A DNA stretch of 45,809 nt, from assembly GCA_021325145.1 (NCBI GenBank), contig JAJPHR010000075.1, forward strand, positions 1 through 45,809. The letters run 5' to 3'. A program made the translations under genes and the position numbers. Below the pieces are notes generated by a model. The model ran no database searches. It was not told the DNA's origin and saw only the letters and a program-made list of their open reading frames with translations. Shown in pieces: positions 34,304-42,616 of this stretch. Each line of letters opens with the position of its first letter. The first letter of the stretch is position 1. The DNA is from Verrucomicrobiota bacterium. GTDB lineage: Bacteria; Verrucomicrobiota; Verrucomicrobiia; Limisphaerales; Pedosphaeraceae.

Positions 34304-37075
34304 TTACGCTTTGACGGGTTTGGCTTTCGCCGCCGGGGTCGGGGATTCGGCGCGTTTTGCGCCGTTGGCGGCAAGTTGTTGTTGCGCGCGCCGTCCGTCC
34401 AAACCGAGCCACAGGGACAGTCCCAACGCCATGAGGACGGCCAGGGTGCTCACATAGAAGAGTCCCAGCGGAACCTTGTATTGGAAGACGATGTTGTAGT
34501 GTCCGGGCTGGAGATAGAGGCCGCGGACGATGTAGTTGCAACGCAGGAGCTCGGCTGGCTGGCCATTGACGGTCGCATGCCAATGCGGCGAGAACTTGTC
34601 GTTGAGGAGGAGCACGGAGGGTGATTTTACGTCGGCTTCCAATTCCATGTGCTTGGGCTGGTAGTTGGGTTTGATGGTGACGGTGCCGGCGGATTGATTA
34701 GTGTTCCCGGGCGGCGGGGCGGGAATGGAGTTGGCCACCAGAACGGTCTTGTGGGGATCGAAGTCGGGGCTGGCCAGGAGCTTGAGCGCGGCGTCGTCAT
34801 TGGTGACCTGCCAGTTCGAATAGAGGCTCGCGCGCGGCAGGGCGCCGGTGAATTCGATGACGGCCAGTTCGCCATTGGTGGCGGGGACGGTGGTGAAGTC
34901 CACCGGATAGGCTCCGCGATCGGGTGAAGCGCCGGGTTTCTGAACAATGCTGAAGGGTTGCAACAGGCGGAAGCGCTTTTCTTTCGGGTCAATCTGTTCG
35001 TTCAAAGCCTGCACCATGCCACCGCCCAGACCCAGGAGATAGCGGCAGTTCGTGAGTTCCCAAGTACGCAGAATGGTGAACGGTGTGGATTTGGGCGTCA
35101 AATACGGAAGCGCGGCGAGGTAGGTGGCTTTGTCCTGGGGCACACGCGGTTCCTGGATGACATCAAGGCATTGGATGTTGTAACACGGGAACATTTGCTG
35201 CACCCATTCGATGCCATAGACCTGTTTCATCAGGCCCAACTGTTCGCTGTTGTTGCCGAAGGGCAGCATGGTGACCCGGTGTTCGTATGGCTTGTCGCGA
35301 AGGAGATCGATGATGGGGTTGCTGGCGTATTTGTAGCCCACGTCCCAGTAAACGATCCAGGGAAGGTTCGCGCGCCCGAGATCGAACAACACCACGGCGC
35401 CGAGCAACACACACGCTGTGGTGGCGCGCGTTCCCGCGAATTGGCCGCTGAACATCAATGCGATGATGCCGGTCGTGGCCAATAGAAAGAGGACGAACCA
35501 TCCGACGGCCTTGATGCTGTAGCCGGCGATGATGTGAGCCGCGACGGGATCGAAACCGACGCCTGAAATATAAGCTTCGAGTTGGGTGCGGGTGCCCGAG
35601 GCGTAAAGCATCCAGCCCAGGATGCTGACGCCCAGGAACGCGAACAAAGCCATCAGCCATTTGCGGTCGAAACCCGCCACCTTGCTCCAATCAAAGAGTG
35701 TTTTTCCGCGGACATTCGGGTTTTGCAGATAGGTTCGATACAGTCCATGCAGGCCGTAGCCGAACAGGACGATCAACGCCCAACTGAAGACGTGCATGAA
35801 CTTGGTGGGATTGCGGATGGTGGAGACGTACGGCAGCGAATAGAAAAGCCGGTAGAACATGGCATATTTGCCGAATCCCAGCAGAACGCCAATAATCGCC
35901 ACCGCCAGCCAAAACCAGATGCTTCGTCGTTGGACCAGCGAAAAAACCGAATCTTGTTTACGGAAGGAATGACACACCGCCCAAAAGGCGATCACCAGCA
36001 CCGGCACTCCCGCGTAAAATCCGCTGCCTGAAAAGCGCCAAGACGAGGCGTACTGAGCGAGCTCTTGCGCGGCCCGTTGGCGGGTGGCTTCATCCGGTGC
36101 GCTGTCGCGAATCTTGATCAGTTCGGGAATGACCGGACTTTGGCCGATTTCGCCCCAGTAATTGGCTCCGTCGGGGCTGTCCATTCGGTAACCGAAAATG
36201 CCCGGAATGAGGACCTGGATGATTTCCTTTTTGGGAACGCTCCATTGCGTGGCGAAACTCCATTGTGCCTCTTTGGTTTCCTTGTCCTGTGAAGTGCCGG
36301 CCACGCCTTTGATTTGGGTGCTGATCAGGATGTTCAAGGTTTGAATGGCAATGAAACCCGCAAAAAGCGCCACTACCGCAATGCGCGCAATGCCCAGGCC
36401 GAGTTTGCGTGGAGTGGGCGAGGTGTCCTCGTTGTTCCAAGCTTGAAACAACACGTAGGCCGCCGTGAACATGCTGAAAATTGCCCCGATGTCGAAGGCT
36501 TCCATCACGCCCCAGCCGACGCAGAATCCCGCCACCATCGTCCAGAGCCAGGGATGGCGCGAGGAGGGGCTGCGAGTGATCGCGGCTAGGGCAAGGAAAT
36601 TGGCCCCGAAGCAAATCGGTTGTGAAGCCACCCCCCACGCCGCCGTGGAAAAGAAATCCGAATTCAGCATGGCCGCAATTCCCGCGACGACGCAGGCCAC
36701 CATGGCCAGGCCCAATTGCCGCAGAAACACCCACGCGGAGAGCCCCACGACCAGTACCGCAATCGGACAATAGAACTTGGAAAAGAACAAGGGTTGCAGC
36801 AGCCAGGCCAGGGTGTTGCTCAGGTCCGGGGAGGCGCTGACGGATTCGCTGCCAAACCAGTTCAAGTCCTGCCACAGGCCCTTGAACCCGCTGGGCAGCC
36901 GGCCGGCGGCGGAATTGATTGCTCCGTAAGGGCCGTCATTGCTGAAAACGATCTCCCCAGGGAGGAAACTCCGGCAAAACAGGGCTGCCAGAATGGCAAG
37001 CAGCAGGAGGGCCATGAGGCCGAATCCGCGCCCCATCGATGAAGAACCCGTTTTGGTTGATACGTTCACTGGCAT
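34304..37075 (-). CDS. YfhO-family multi-TM membrane protein
   Basis: Large integral membrane protein, 923 residues, with about 12-14 hydrophobic helices in the first two thirds, a soluble extracytoplasmic region, and one last TM (about 875-895) before a basic Ala/Lys-rich tail. The N-terminal FCRSFLPGEIVFSNDGPYG and the late VLLNDKFSPHWHATVNGQPAELLRCNY pattern are typical of YfhO-like proteins. These belong to a GT-C-like fold and have been linked to glycosylation of cell-wall polymers in Firmicutes; the donor and acceptor here are unknown. No strong ribosome-binding site precedes ATG 37075. The gene is divergent from a cluster of sugar-modifying genes, in line with a role in surface glycans. 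Confidence 0.85.
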   Translation of the reverse strand: MPVNVSTKTGSSSMGRGFGLMALLLLAILAALFCRSFLPGEIVFSNDGPYGAINSAAGRLPSGFKGLWQDLNWFGSESVSASPDLSNTLAWLLQPLFFSKFYCPIAVLVVGLSAWVFLRQLGLAMVACVVAGIAAMLNSDFFSTAAWGVASQPICFGANFLALAAITRSPSSRHPWLWTMVAGFCVGWGVMEAFDIGAIFSMFTAAYVLFQAWNNEDTSPTPRKLGLGIARIAVVALFAGFIAIQTLNILISTQIKGVAGTSQDKETKEAQWSFATQWSVPKKEIIQVLIPGIFGYRMDSPDGANYWGEIGQSPVIPELIKIRDSAPDEATRQRAAQELAQYASSWRFSGSGFYAGVPVLVIAFWAVCHSFRKQDSVFSLVQRRSIWFWLAVAIIGVLLGFGKYAMFYRLFYSLPYVSTIRNPTKFMHVFSWALIVLFGYGLHGLYRTYLQNPNVRGKTLFDWSKVAGFDRKWLMALFAFLGVSILGWMLYASGTRTQLEAYISGVGFDPVAAHIIAGYSIKAVGWFVLFLLATTGIIALMFSGQFAGTRATTACVLLGAVVLFDLGRANLPWIVYWDVGYKYASNPIIDLLRDKPYEHRVTMLPFGNNSEQLGLMKQVYGIEWVQQMFPCYNIQCLDVIQEPRVPQDKATYLAALPYLTPKSTPFTILRTWELTNCRYLLGLGGGMVQALNEQIDPKEKRFRLLQPFSIVQKPGASPDRGAYPVDFTTVPATNGELAVIEFTGALPRASLYSNWQVTNDDAALKLLASPDFDPHKTVLVANSIPAPPPGNTNQSAGTVTIKPNYQPKHMELEADVKSPSVLLLNDKFSPHWHATVNGQPAELLRCNYIVRGLYLQPGHYNIVFQYKVPLGLFYVSTLAVLMALGLSLWLGLDGRRAQQQLAANGAKRAESPTPAAKAKPVKA

Positions 37076-37215
37076 AAAGATTTACTAATAAGGGCAAGCC
37101 CTTGGAATTACAACCCTGCACTTCTTGGCCTTATTTTTGGTGTGTTCCGTGTCATCCCGGGGCCGGTGGCCTCGTTTTGGGGCAACCGTCACCCTTTCCT
37201 TGCCCTAATCTCGCG

Positions 37216-37246
37216 TTGACTCGGTCAGCGGGGCTGGGTAATTATT
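37216..37246 (+). promoter_or_regulatory. Possible promoter of the sugar cluster
   Basis: TTGACT (37216-37221) fits a -35 box at five of six positions. After 18 bases AATTAT (37240-37245) matches the -10 box at four of six. The start codon at 37288 is about 40 bases on. It lies in the 212-base gap between divergent genes. Confidence 0.4.
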
Positions 37247-37287
37247 GGTTTCTGACGTAAAGTGACCAGACGAATATAACGCCAGCC

Positions 37288-38346
37288 ATGGTTATCAGCC
37301 GAACGCCATACCGAATATCGTTTTTTGGGGGCGGGACCGATTATCCCGCCTGGTATCGCCAACACGGCGGATGCGTGCTGGCGGCCACTATTGACAAGTA
37401 TTGCTACCTGACCTGCCGGTATCTGCCGCCGTTTTTCGAACATCGGATCCGGGTGGTTTATTCCAAAATTGAGAGTGTCCAAACCGCCGAGGAGATTACC
37501 CACCCCTCCGTCCGGGAAACCTTGCGCTACTTGAAATTGGACCGGGGACTGGAAATTCACCACGACGGCGACCTGCCTGGGCGAAGCGGCATGGGATCCA
37601 GTTCCGCGTTCACGGTTGGCCTTTTGCATGCGCTTTACGCGCTCCAAGGGCGGATGATGGGCAAGGAACAATTGGCGACCGAAAGCATTCATATTGAACA
37701 GGATATATTGAAGGAGACGGTCGGTTCGCAGGACCAGGTTTGTGCCGCGTACGGCGGTGTCAACCACATCAACTTCCATACTAACGGGGATGTTTCCGTT
37801 CGGCCATTGACCGTGCCCGAGGAACGTTTGCGGGAACTCAACTCGCACCTGATGTTGTTTTACACCGGGATCAAACGCACCGCCTCCGACGTTGCCTCCA
37901 CCTACGTAAACAATTTGGACGCCCGGATGGCACAATTGAAGCGATTGAAAGGTTTTGTGGACCAAAGCCTGCAAATCCTTAGCGGCCCCGGTGATTTGGC
38001 GGAATTTGGCAAACTGCTCCACGAAGCCTGGGAAGCCAAGCGCAGCATGAGCAACAAGATTTCGAACCAATCGGTGGACGAGCTTTATGCGCAAGCCCGC
38101 CTGGCCGGCGCGTTGGGCGGCAAGCTTTTGGGAGCCGGCGGCGGCGGATTTCTCCTGTTATTTGCCCCTCCTGAATGCCATGACGGGCTCCGGGAGAAAT
38201 TAGGCAAACTGATTCATGTGCCGTTCGAATTCGAATATTCCGGCAGCCAGGTGATCTTTTTCGACCGGGAAGAAGATTACTCGGAGCAGGACCGGGCGAG
38301 GGTGGGGAGACCAGTGGAAGCATTTCGAGAGTTGATGCCTGGATGA
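37288..38346 (+). CDS. GHMP-family sugar kinase, heptose-7-phosphate kinase-like
   Basis: ATP-dependent small-molecule kinase of 352 residues. The three GHMP motifs are present: RTPYRISFFGGGTDYPAWY at 5-23, the phosphate-binding LPGRSGMGSSSA at about 96-107, and GGKLLGAGGGGFLLLF near residues 277-292. The GGGTDYP form is that of HddA-like enzymes, which phosphorylate D-glycero-D-manno-heptose 7-phosphate at C1 on the way to a nucleotide-activated heptose. No hddC, gmhA or gmhB partner is visible, so the substrate is open. It is the first gene of a plus-strand cluster and divergent from the YfhO-like gene. Confidence 0.85.
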   Translation: MVISRTPYRISFFGGGTDYPAWYRQHGGCVLAATIDKYCYLTCRYLPPFFEHRIRVVYSKIESVQTAEEITHPSVRETLRYLKLDRGLEIHHDGDLPGRSGMGSSSAFTVGLLHALYALQGRMMGKEQLATESIHIEQDILKETVGSQDQVCAAYGGVNHINFHTNGDVSVRPLTVPEERLRELNSHLMLFYTGIKRTASDVASTYVNNLDARMAQLKRLKGFVDQSLQILSGPGDLAEFGKLLHEAWEAKRSMSNKISNQSVDELYAQARLAGALGGKLLGAGGGGFLLLFAPPECHDGLREKLGKLIHVPFEFEYSGSQVIFFDREEDYSEQDRARVGRPVEAFRELMPG

Positions 38347-38347
38347 G

Positions 38348-38371
38348 AAAGGTTTCTTGTGAAAAACCTTT
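38348..38371 (+). terminator. Inverted repeat after the kinase gene
   Basis: AAAGGTTT and AAACCTTT form a perfect 8-bp stem with an 8-base loop immediately after the kinase stop. The stem is AT-rich and lacks a T-tract, so termination would be weak at best; the next gene starts about 145 bases on. Confidence 0.35.
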
Positions 38372-38517
38372 GAATTGTCTCTTGGCGGGTATCTATAATC
38401 AATAGACCGGTACGACGTTACACCGGGAACTTGCGTGAAAAATATTAAATGTAATCCACAAGACTCGTCGCCAATACGAACGGGTTTGTTCAAACAATGG
38501 GAAAGGAAGATGGAGAC

Positions 38518-39474
38518 ATGAACCTCCCACTGATCAAAGTCACTTCGCCTTCATTTTCAAAGAATCCTCTGTTGCAAAAGGAACTGACCAGTCGTCCGTT
38601 CCGGGTGGTGTTGAACTCCGAGGGGCATCGTCTTGAGGGCTCGACGCTGGCGAGCTATCTGGCCGATGCGGAGGGGGCAATTATCGGGTTGGAGAAGGTG
38701 GACGAAGATTTGTTGGGCAAATGTCCAGGTTTGCGCGCCATTGCTAAATATGGGGTGGGCTTGGATAACATCGACGCCGAAGCCTGCCGTCGCCGACAGA
38801 TTTTCATAGGCTGGACGGCGGGAGTGAATCGTCGTTCGGTTGCGGAAGTTACCCTTGGCCACTTGCTTGGTCTCGCACACAACGTTTATCCGACATTGCA
38901 ACTTCTAAAGCAGGGGAAATGGAACAAGGAAGGCGGGATTCAGCTTTCGGAAAAGACAGTGGGGGTTGTCGGTCTGGGTAACATCGGCAAGGAATTGGTG
39001 GAAATGTTGCGGCCGTTCGGCTGCCGCGTCTTGGGCAATGATATTCTCGATTTGAAGGAATACGCCGCCAAGGCAGGAGTAGTGCTGGCTTCCAAGGAAG
39101 AAATTTTCCGGATGGCTGATTTTGTAACGCTCCATATCCCGCTGACAACGGAGACGCATCACCTCATCAACGCTCAGTCATTGAAACTGTTCCGGCCCGA
39201 AGCGTTCCTCATCAATACTTCGCGCGGCAGCGTGGTCGACCAAGCTGCCTTGAAGGAGGCGTTGAGAACGGGCAAACTCCAAGGTGCGGCATTGGACGTG
39301 TATGAGCACGAGCCGCCTACGGACCTGGAGTTTCTGCGCCTTCCCAATCTGGTTTGCACGCCGCATATCTCGGGCAATTCGTTTGAAGCCGTGCTGGCGA
39401 TGGGCCGCAGCGCAATCGCGCATCTGGACTCCTTTTTCCAAACCCAGGCTGCCGGTCCCAGGCGATCTTCGTGA
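38518..39474 (+). CDS. D-isomer 2-hydroxyacid dehydrogenase (phosphoglycerate dehydrogenase-like)
   Basis: NAD-dependent dehydrogenase of 318 residues that interconverts a 2-hydroxyacid and a 2-oxoacid. The Rossmann motif VGLGNIGKEL is at 151-160. The catalytic triad is visible: Arg236 in NTSRGSVVD, Glu265 in YEHEPP and His283 in TPHISG. It lacks the C-terminal ACT domain of regulated SerA enzymes. I chose ATG at 38518, preceded by GGAGA, over ATG at 38497. In this cluster it may make or use an acid precursor for a modified sugar, such as 3-phosphohydroxypyruvate or hydroxypyruvate, which is a classic ketol donor for transketolases. That link is inference. Confidence 0.9.
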   Translation: MNLPLIKVTSPSFSKNPLLQKELTSRPFRVVLNSEGHRLEGSTLASYLADAEGAIIGLEKVDEDLLGKCPGLRAIAKYGVGLDNIDAEACRRRQIFIGWTAGVNRRSVAEVTLGHLLGLAHNVYPTLQLLKQGKWNKEGGIQLSEKTVGVVGLGNIGKELVEMLRPFGCRVLGNDILDLKEYAAKAGVVLASKEEIFRMADFVTLHIPLTTETHHLINAQSLKLFRPEAFLINTSRGSVVDQAALKEALRTGKLQGAALDVYEHEPPTDLEFLRLPNLVCTPHISGNSFEAVLAMGRSAIAHLDSFFQTQAAGPRRSS

Positions 39475-39517
39475 TGTTCTGGTGAGGAATCTGTTGAACT
39501 TATAACCTGCCTAAAAA

Positions 39518-40693
39518 ATGGAAAATCTTCAATGGCCTCTGATGGCGAATAACATCACGCGCCACGATTTGAATCAGGTGATTACCTTTTTGCAGCAAGA
39601 TGTTCCCATTTTAACCCAGTCTGAACAGGTGCGGGCTTTCGAACGCGAGTGGTCGGACTGGCTGGGCGTGAAGCACAGCGTATTTGTCAATTCCGGGGCT
39701 TCCGCCAACTTGGTCACCCTGACGGCGCTGTATCATACGCATGGTCCGGGCGAAGTGATCGTACCTACGCTGACGTGGGTTTCGGATATCGCGTCGGTTA
39801 TCCAAACGGGGTTCAAACCCGTGTTCGTGGACATCAATCCGCGCACATTGGGAATGGATACCGAACAGGTCATCCGAAAGCTTACACCGCAGACCAAGGC
39901 AGTCTTTCTGACGCACATCCTTGGTTACAACGGATTGGATCAGCGCCTCCGTGATGAGTTGAAAGCTCGCAATATACCATTGATCGAGGACGTCTGCGAA
40001 TCCCATGGCGCAACTTTTGAAGGGAAAAAGTTGGGAACTCACGGGCTCGTTTCCAATTTTTCGTTCTACTATGCCCACCACATGAGCACAATTGAAGGGG
40101 GCGTGGTGTGCACGAATGATCCGCATTTGTATGAAACCGTGCGCATGCTTCGCTCACACGGGATGGTGCGCGAAGCCATCTCCCCGGCGCTGCGTGAGCG
40201 ATACAAGGAGCAACATCCTGACTTGAATCCCGATTTTATTTTTGCGTTTCCCGCATATAACGTTCGGAGCACGGAAATCAACGCGGTGATCGGAAGGTCC
40301 CAACTCAAGCGTTTGGATGCGAACAACCGCCTCCGTACGCGCAATCTGAGTTTGTTTCTGGAGCATTTGGATCCTCGTCGCTATCAGACGAATTTCGCGA
40401 CCGAGGGAAGTTGCAATTATGCGTTTACCCTAGTGTTGAAGGATCCAGATATTCCCTTGCGAGACCGGGTCATGGACGCGATGAAAACACATGGAGTGGA
40501 GTTTCGCCGCGGCACTTCCGGCGGCGGGAACCAGTTGCGCCAGCCCTATTTACGAAAGCTTTTTCCCGAAATTCGCCCTGAAGATTACCCACGGGTGGAT
40601 CATGTCCACTTTCACGGATTTTATCTCGGCAACTATCCCGAACTGGACCCGAAAAAAATCCAAACGCTCTGCCGCATCCTTAACCAACTCTGA
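39518..40693 (+). CDS. DegT/DnrJ/EryC1/StrS-family enzyme with His at the PLP-lysine position (ColD-like 3-dehydrase)
   Basis: PLP/PMP-dependent sugar-modifying enzyme of 391 residues. The fold-type I core is clear: VNSGASANLVTLTAL at the cofactor phosphate site, VDINPRTLGMD, and LIEDVCESHGATFEGKKLG with the Asp that holds the pyridine nitrogen. At the site where aminotransferases have the Schiff-base lysine it reads SFYYAHHMSTIEGG (182-195), with histidines at 187 and 188. In ColD and the RfbH/E1 enzymes a His in the same AHHxxxxEGG context turns the enzyme into a C3-dehydrase using PMP. So this is more likely a 3-deoxygenating dehydrase than an aminotransferase. RfbH-like Fe-S cysteines are not apparent, which favours a ColD-like mechanism. 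Split transketolase genes follow. Confidence 0.88.
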   Translation: MENLQWPLMANNITRHDLNQVITFLQQDVPILTQSEQVRAFEREWSDWLGVKHSVFVNSGASANLVTLTALYHTHGPGEVIVPTLTWVSDIASVIQTGFKPVFVDINPRTLGMDTEQVIRKLTPQTKAVFLTHILGYNGLDQRLRDELKARNIPLIEDVCESHGATFEGKKLGTHGLVSNFSFYYAHHMSTIEGGVVCTNDPHLYETVRMLRSHGMVREAISPALRERYKEQHPDLNPDFIFAFPAYNVRSTEINAVIGRSQLKRLDANNRLRTRNLSLFLEHLDPRRYQTNFATEGSCNYAFTLVLKDPDIPLRDRVMDAMKTHGVEFRRGTSGGGNQLRQPYLRKLFPEIRPEDYPRVDHVHFHGFYLGNYPELDPKKIQTLCRILNQL

Positions 40694-40801
40694 AGGACGC
40701 AACAACCTCGGGCGATTTCTCGTCCCTGCCAAGTAATTCAAGCCCTTTTTGAGTTGCGCTAGGAACGAAGAACTGGCAATGCTTTTATCTTGCATCAAAA
40801 T

Positions 40802-41629
40802 ATGACGAGTATCAATGAACTGAAGAAACGGGCTTCATGGCTCCGGCGGGAAGCTTTTGAAATGATAGTACGCTCCAAGAAAGGGCATTTCCCGTCGTCG
40901 TCATCCTGCACTGAAATTGTAGTGGCCTTGTACTACGGAGGTTTTTTGCGCTATGATGCCAAGAATCCGAAAAACCCCGACCGTGATCGATTGTTCATCA
41001 GCAAGGGTCACGCGGGAATGGTATTGTACCCCATTCTCGAAGACTTGGGTTTCGTCCCCAAGGGCGAAGTACTGAAATTCACCAAGGCGGATGGCATCTT
41101 TCGTTTTTACCCCGACCCAACCATTCCGGGCATCGAGGCTATAACCGGATCGCTAGGCCATGGCATTGGCTTGGCGACAGGCCACTGTCTGGTAGGCAAA
41201 CGCGACAAGCGATCATTCCGAAGCTACGTGATTATCAGCGACGGTGAATGCTATGAGGGTTCAACTTGGGAAACCGCAATGTTCGCTGCGCATGCGGGCT
41301 TGGATAATCTAGTTGTGTTCGTGGACCGCAACGGGTGCTGCATCATGGACCACACCGAGAATTGCGTTCGATTGGAACCCTTGGCCGAGAAATGGAAGGC
41401 GTTCGGTTGGCACACTCTGAGCATCGATGCCCATTCACTGCCCGAGATCATCGCCGCACTGGAACTCGCGAATTCAGGCAAAATCAAAGGCCCAATTGCT
41501 ATTGTCGCCAAGAGCATTAAAGGTAAAGGAGTTTCATACATGGAGAATCAGCCCAGTTGGCACAATAAAATGCCAAACGACGAAGAGATCAGCAAGGCCC
41601 GACAGGAGTTGGCAGTTGAAGCAGTTTGA
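40802..41629 (+). CDS. Transketolase-like protein, N-terminal (ThDP-binding) subunit
   Basis: First half of a split transketolase, 275 residues. The ThDP/metal motif SDGECYEGSTWE is at 146-157 (normally GDGE). Further family marks are FISKGHAGMVLYP (66-78), GSLGHGIGLATG (116-127) and the KSIKGKGVSYMENQPSWH segment near the end. It needs the C-terminal subunit encoded next to be active. It would transfer a two-carbon ketol group from a donor such as a ketose phosphate or hydroxypyruvate. I chose ATG at 40802 over an in-frame TTG at 40790. The gap to the upstream dehydrase gene is 108 bases; the next start is 17 bases after its stop. In this context a dedicated biosynthetic role is more likely than the pentose phosphate pathway. 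Confidence 0.92.
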   Translation: MTSINELKKRASWLRREAFEMIVRSKKGHFPSSSSCTEIVVALYYGGFLRYDAKNPKNPDRDRLFISKGHAGMVLYPILEDLGFVPKGEVLKFTKADGIFRFYPDPTIPGIEAITGSLGHGIGLATGHCLVGKRDKRSFRSYVIISDGECYEGSTWETAMFAAHAGLDNLVVFVDRNGCCIMDHTENCVRLEPLAEKWKAFGWHTLSIDAHSLPEIIAALELANSGKIKGPIAIVAKSIKGKGVSYMENQPSWHNKMPNDEEISKARQELAVEAV

Positions 41630-41646
41630 TTACTTTTACATTTCCA

Positions 41647-42600
41647 ATGAGCGACATTCAAAAAATCCTGCCGCGCGACGCCTTCATTGATGAGATTTAC
41701 GCCGCCGCAAAGGCCAATCCCAATATTTATTTCATCACGGCTGACCTCGGAGCGAAGGCGTTGGATCGTTTTCGACGCGATTTGCCCGGCCAGATCATCC
41801 ACGGTGGCATCTCGGAGCAGAACGTCATGGATCTGGCCGCTGGGCTCGCCCAAAACGGGAAGATTGTTTATACTTACGCCATGGCGCCATTCATGACCTT
41901 GCGTTGCTATGAGCAGATCAAAGTTGCAGTCGCTTCCATGTTTTTGCCGGTGACCATCATCGGAAACGGTGTCGGTTACAGTTACAACGATGCCGGACCA
42001 ACCCACTACGCCACTGAGGATATTTCATGCATGCGCGCTCTGGGTGGTATAGAGATCCTTACACCCGGAGATACGGTTTCCACCGTGGCGACCGCCAAGC
42101 ATAGCCACACGCATCCTGCGTTTCGCTATGTGCGGCTGGATCGGGCCTTTTTGCCGCCGGTATATGATGAAAATGACCGGCGCTTTTTGACTGATGGTCT
42201 GGTGGAGATCGAACCGGGGGAGAAGGTTTGCATTTTAACCAACGGGTACATGCTCCAAACGGCCAGAGAGGCAAAGACGCAGCTTGCGGCGAGCGGTTTG
42301 AAGCCGGGGCTGATTGATGTGTTCCGCCTGCGGCCCATCGACGCAAAAGTGCTGGCTCGTGTGCTGGCTCGTTATGAACGCATCGTCACACTCGAAGAAC
42401 ATTTCCTGAGCGGTGGTTTGGGCGGCGCCATCGTGGAGGCCATGGCCGACGCCGGTATTCTGAAGCTAGTCAAACGTATAGGTGTGGCTGATACTTATCT
42501 GTTCGACAATGGTGGACGCCAATACATGCACCGCAAGGCCGGTATCGATGCTCCGGCGGTGGCGCAGGAAATCACACGCTTTTGCCAAACGCGCGCTTGA
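41647..42600 (+). CDS. Transketolase-like protein, C-terminal subunit
   Basis: Second half of the split transketolase, 317 residues. The pyrimidine-binding domain carries the catalytic glutamate Glu57 in GGISEQNVMDLAAGLA, and the transketolase C-terminal domain follows (about 190-305, with ERIVTLEEHFLSGGLGGAI). The GPTHYATEDISCMRAL loop is typical of the small split enzymes and of DXS-like folds. I chose ATG at 41647 (MSDIQKILPRD) because the frame's upstream TTG adds an unlikely hydrophobic lead overlapping the partner gene. It forms a heteromer with the preceding product and is followed after 16 bases by the radical SAM gene, so these three are probably one transcript. Confidence 0.92.
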   Translation: MSDIQKILPRDAFIDEIYAAAKANPNIYFITADLGAKALDRFRRDLPGQIIHGGISEQNVMDLAAGLAQNGKIVYTYAMAPFMTLRCYEQIKVAVASMFLPVTIIGNGVGYSYNDAGPTHYATEDISCMRALGGIEILTPGDTVSTVATAKHSHTHPAFRYVRLDRAFLPPVYDENDRRFLTDGLVEIEPGEKVCILTNGYMLQTAREAKTQLAASGLKPGLIDVFRLRPIDAKVLARVLARYERIVTLEEHFLSGGLGGAIVEAMADAGILKLVKRIGVADTYLFDNGGRQYMHRKAGIDAPAVAQEITRFCQTRA

Positions 42601-42616
42601 GAAAAGTTTTTCTCCC

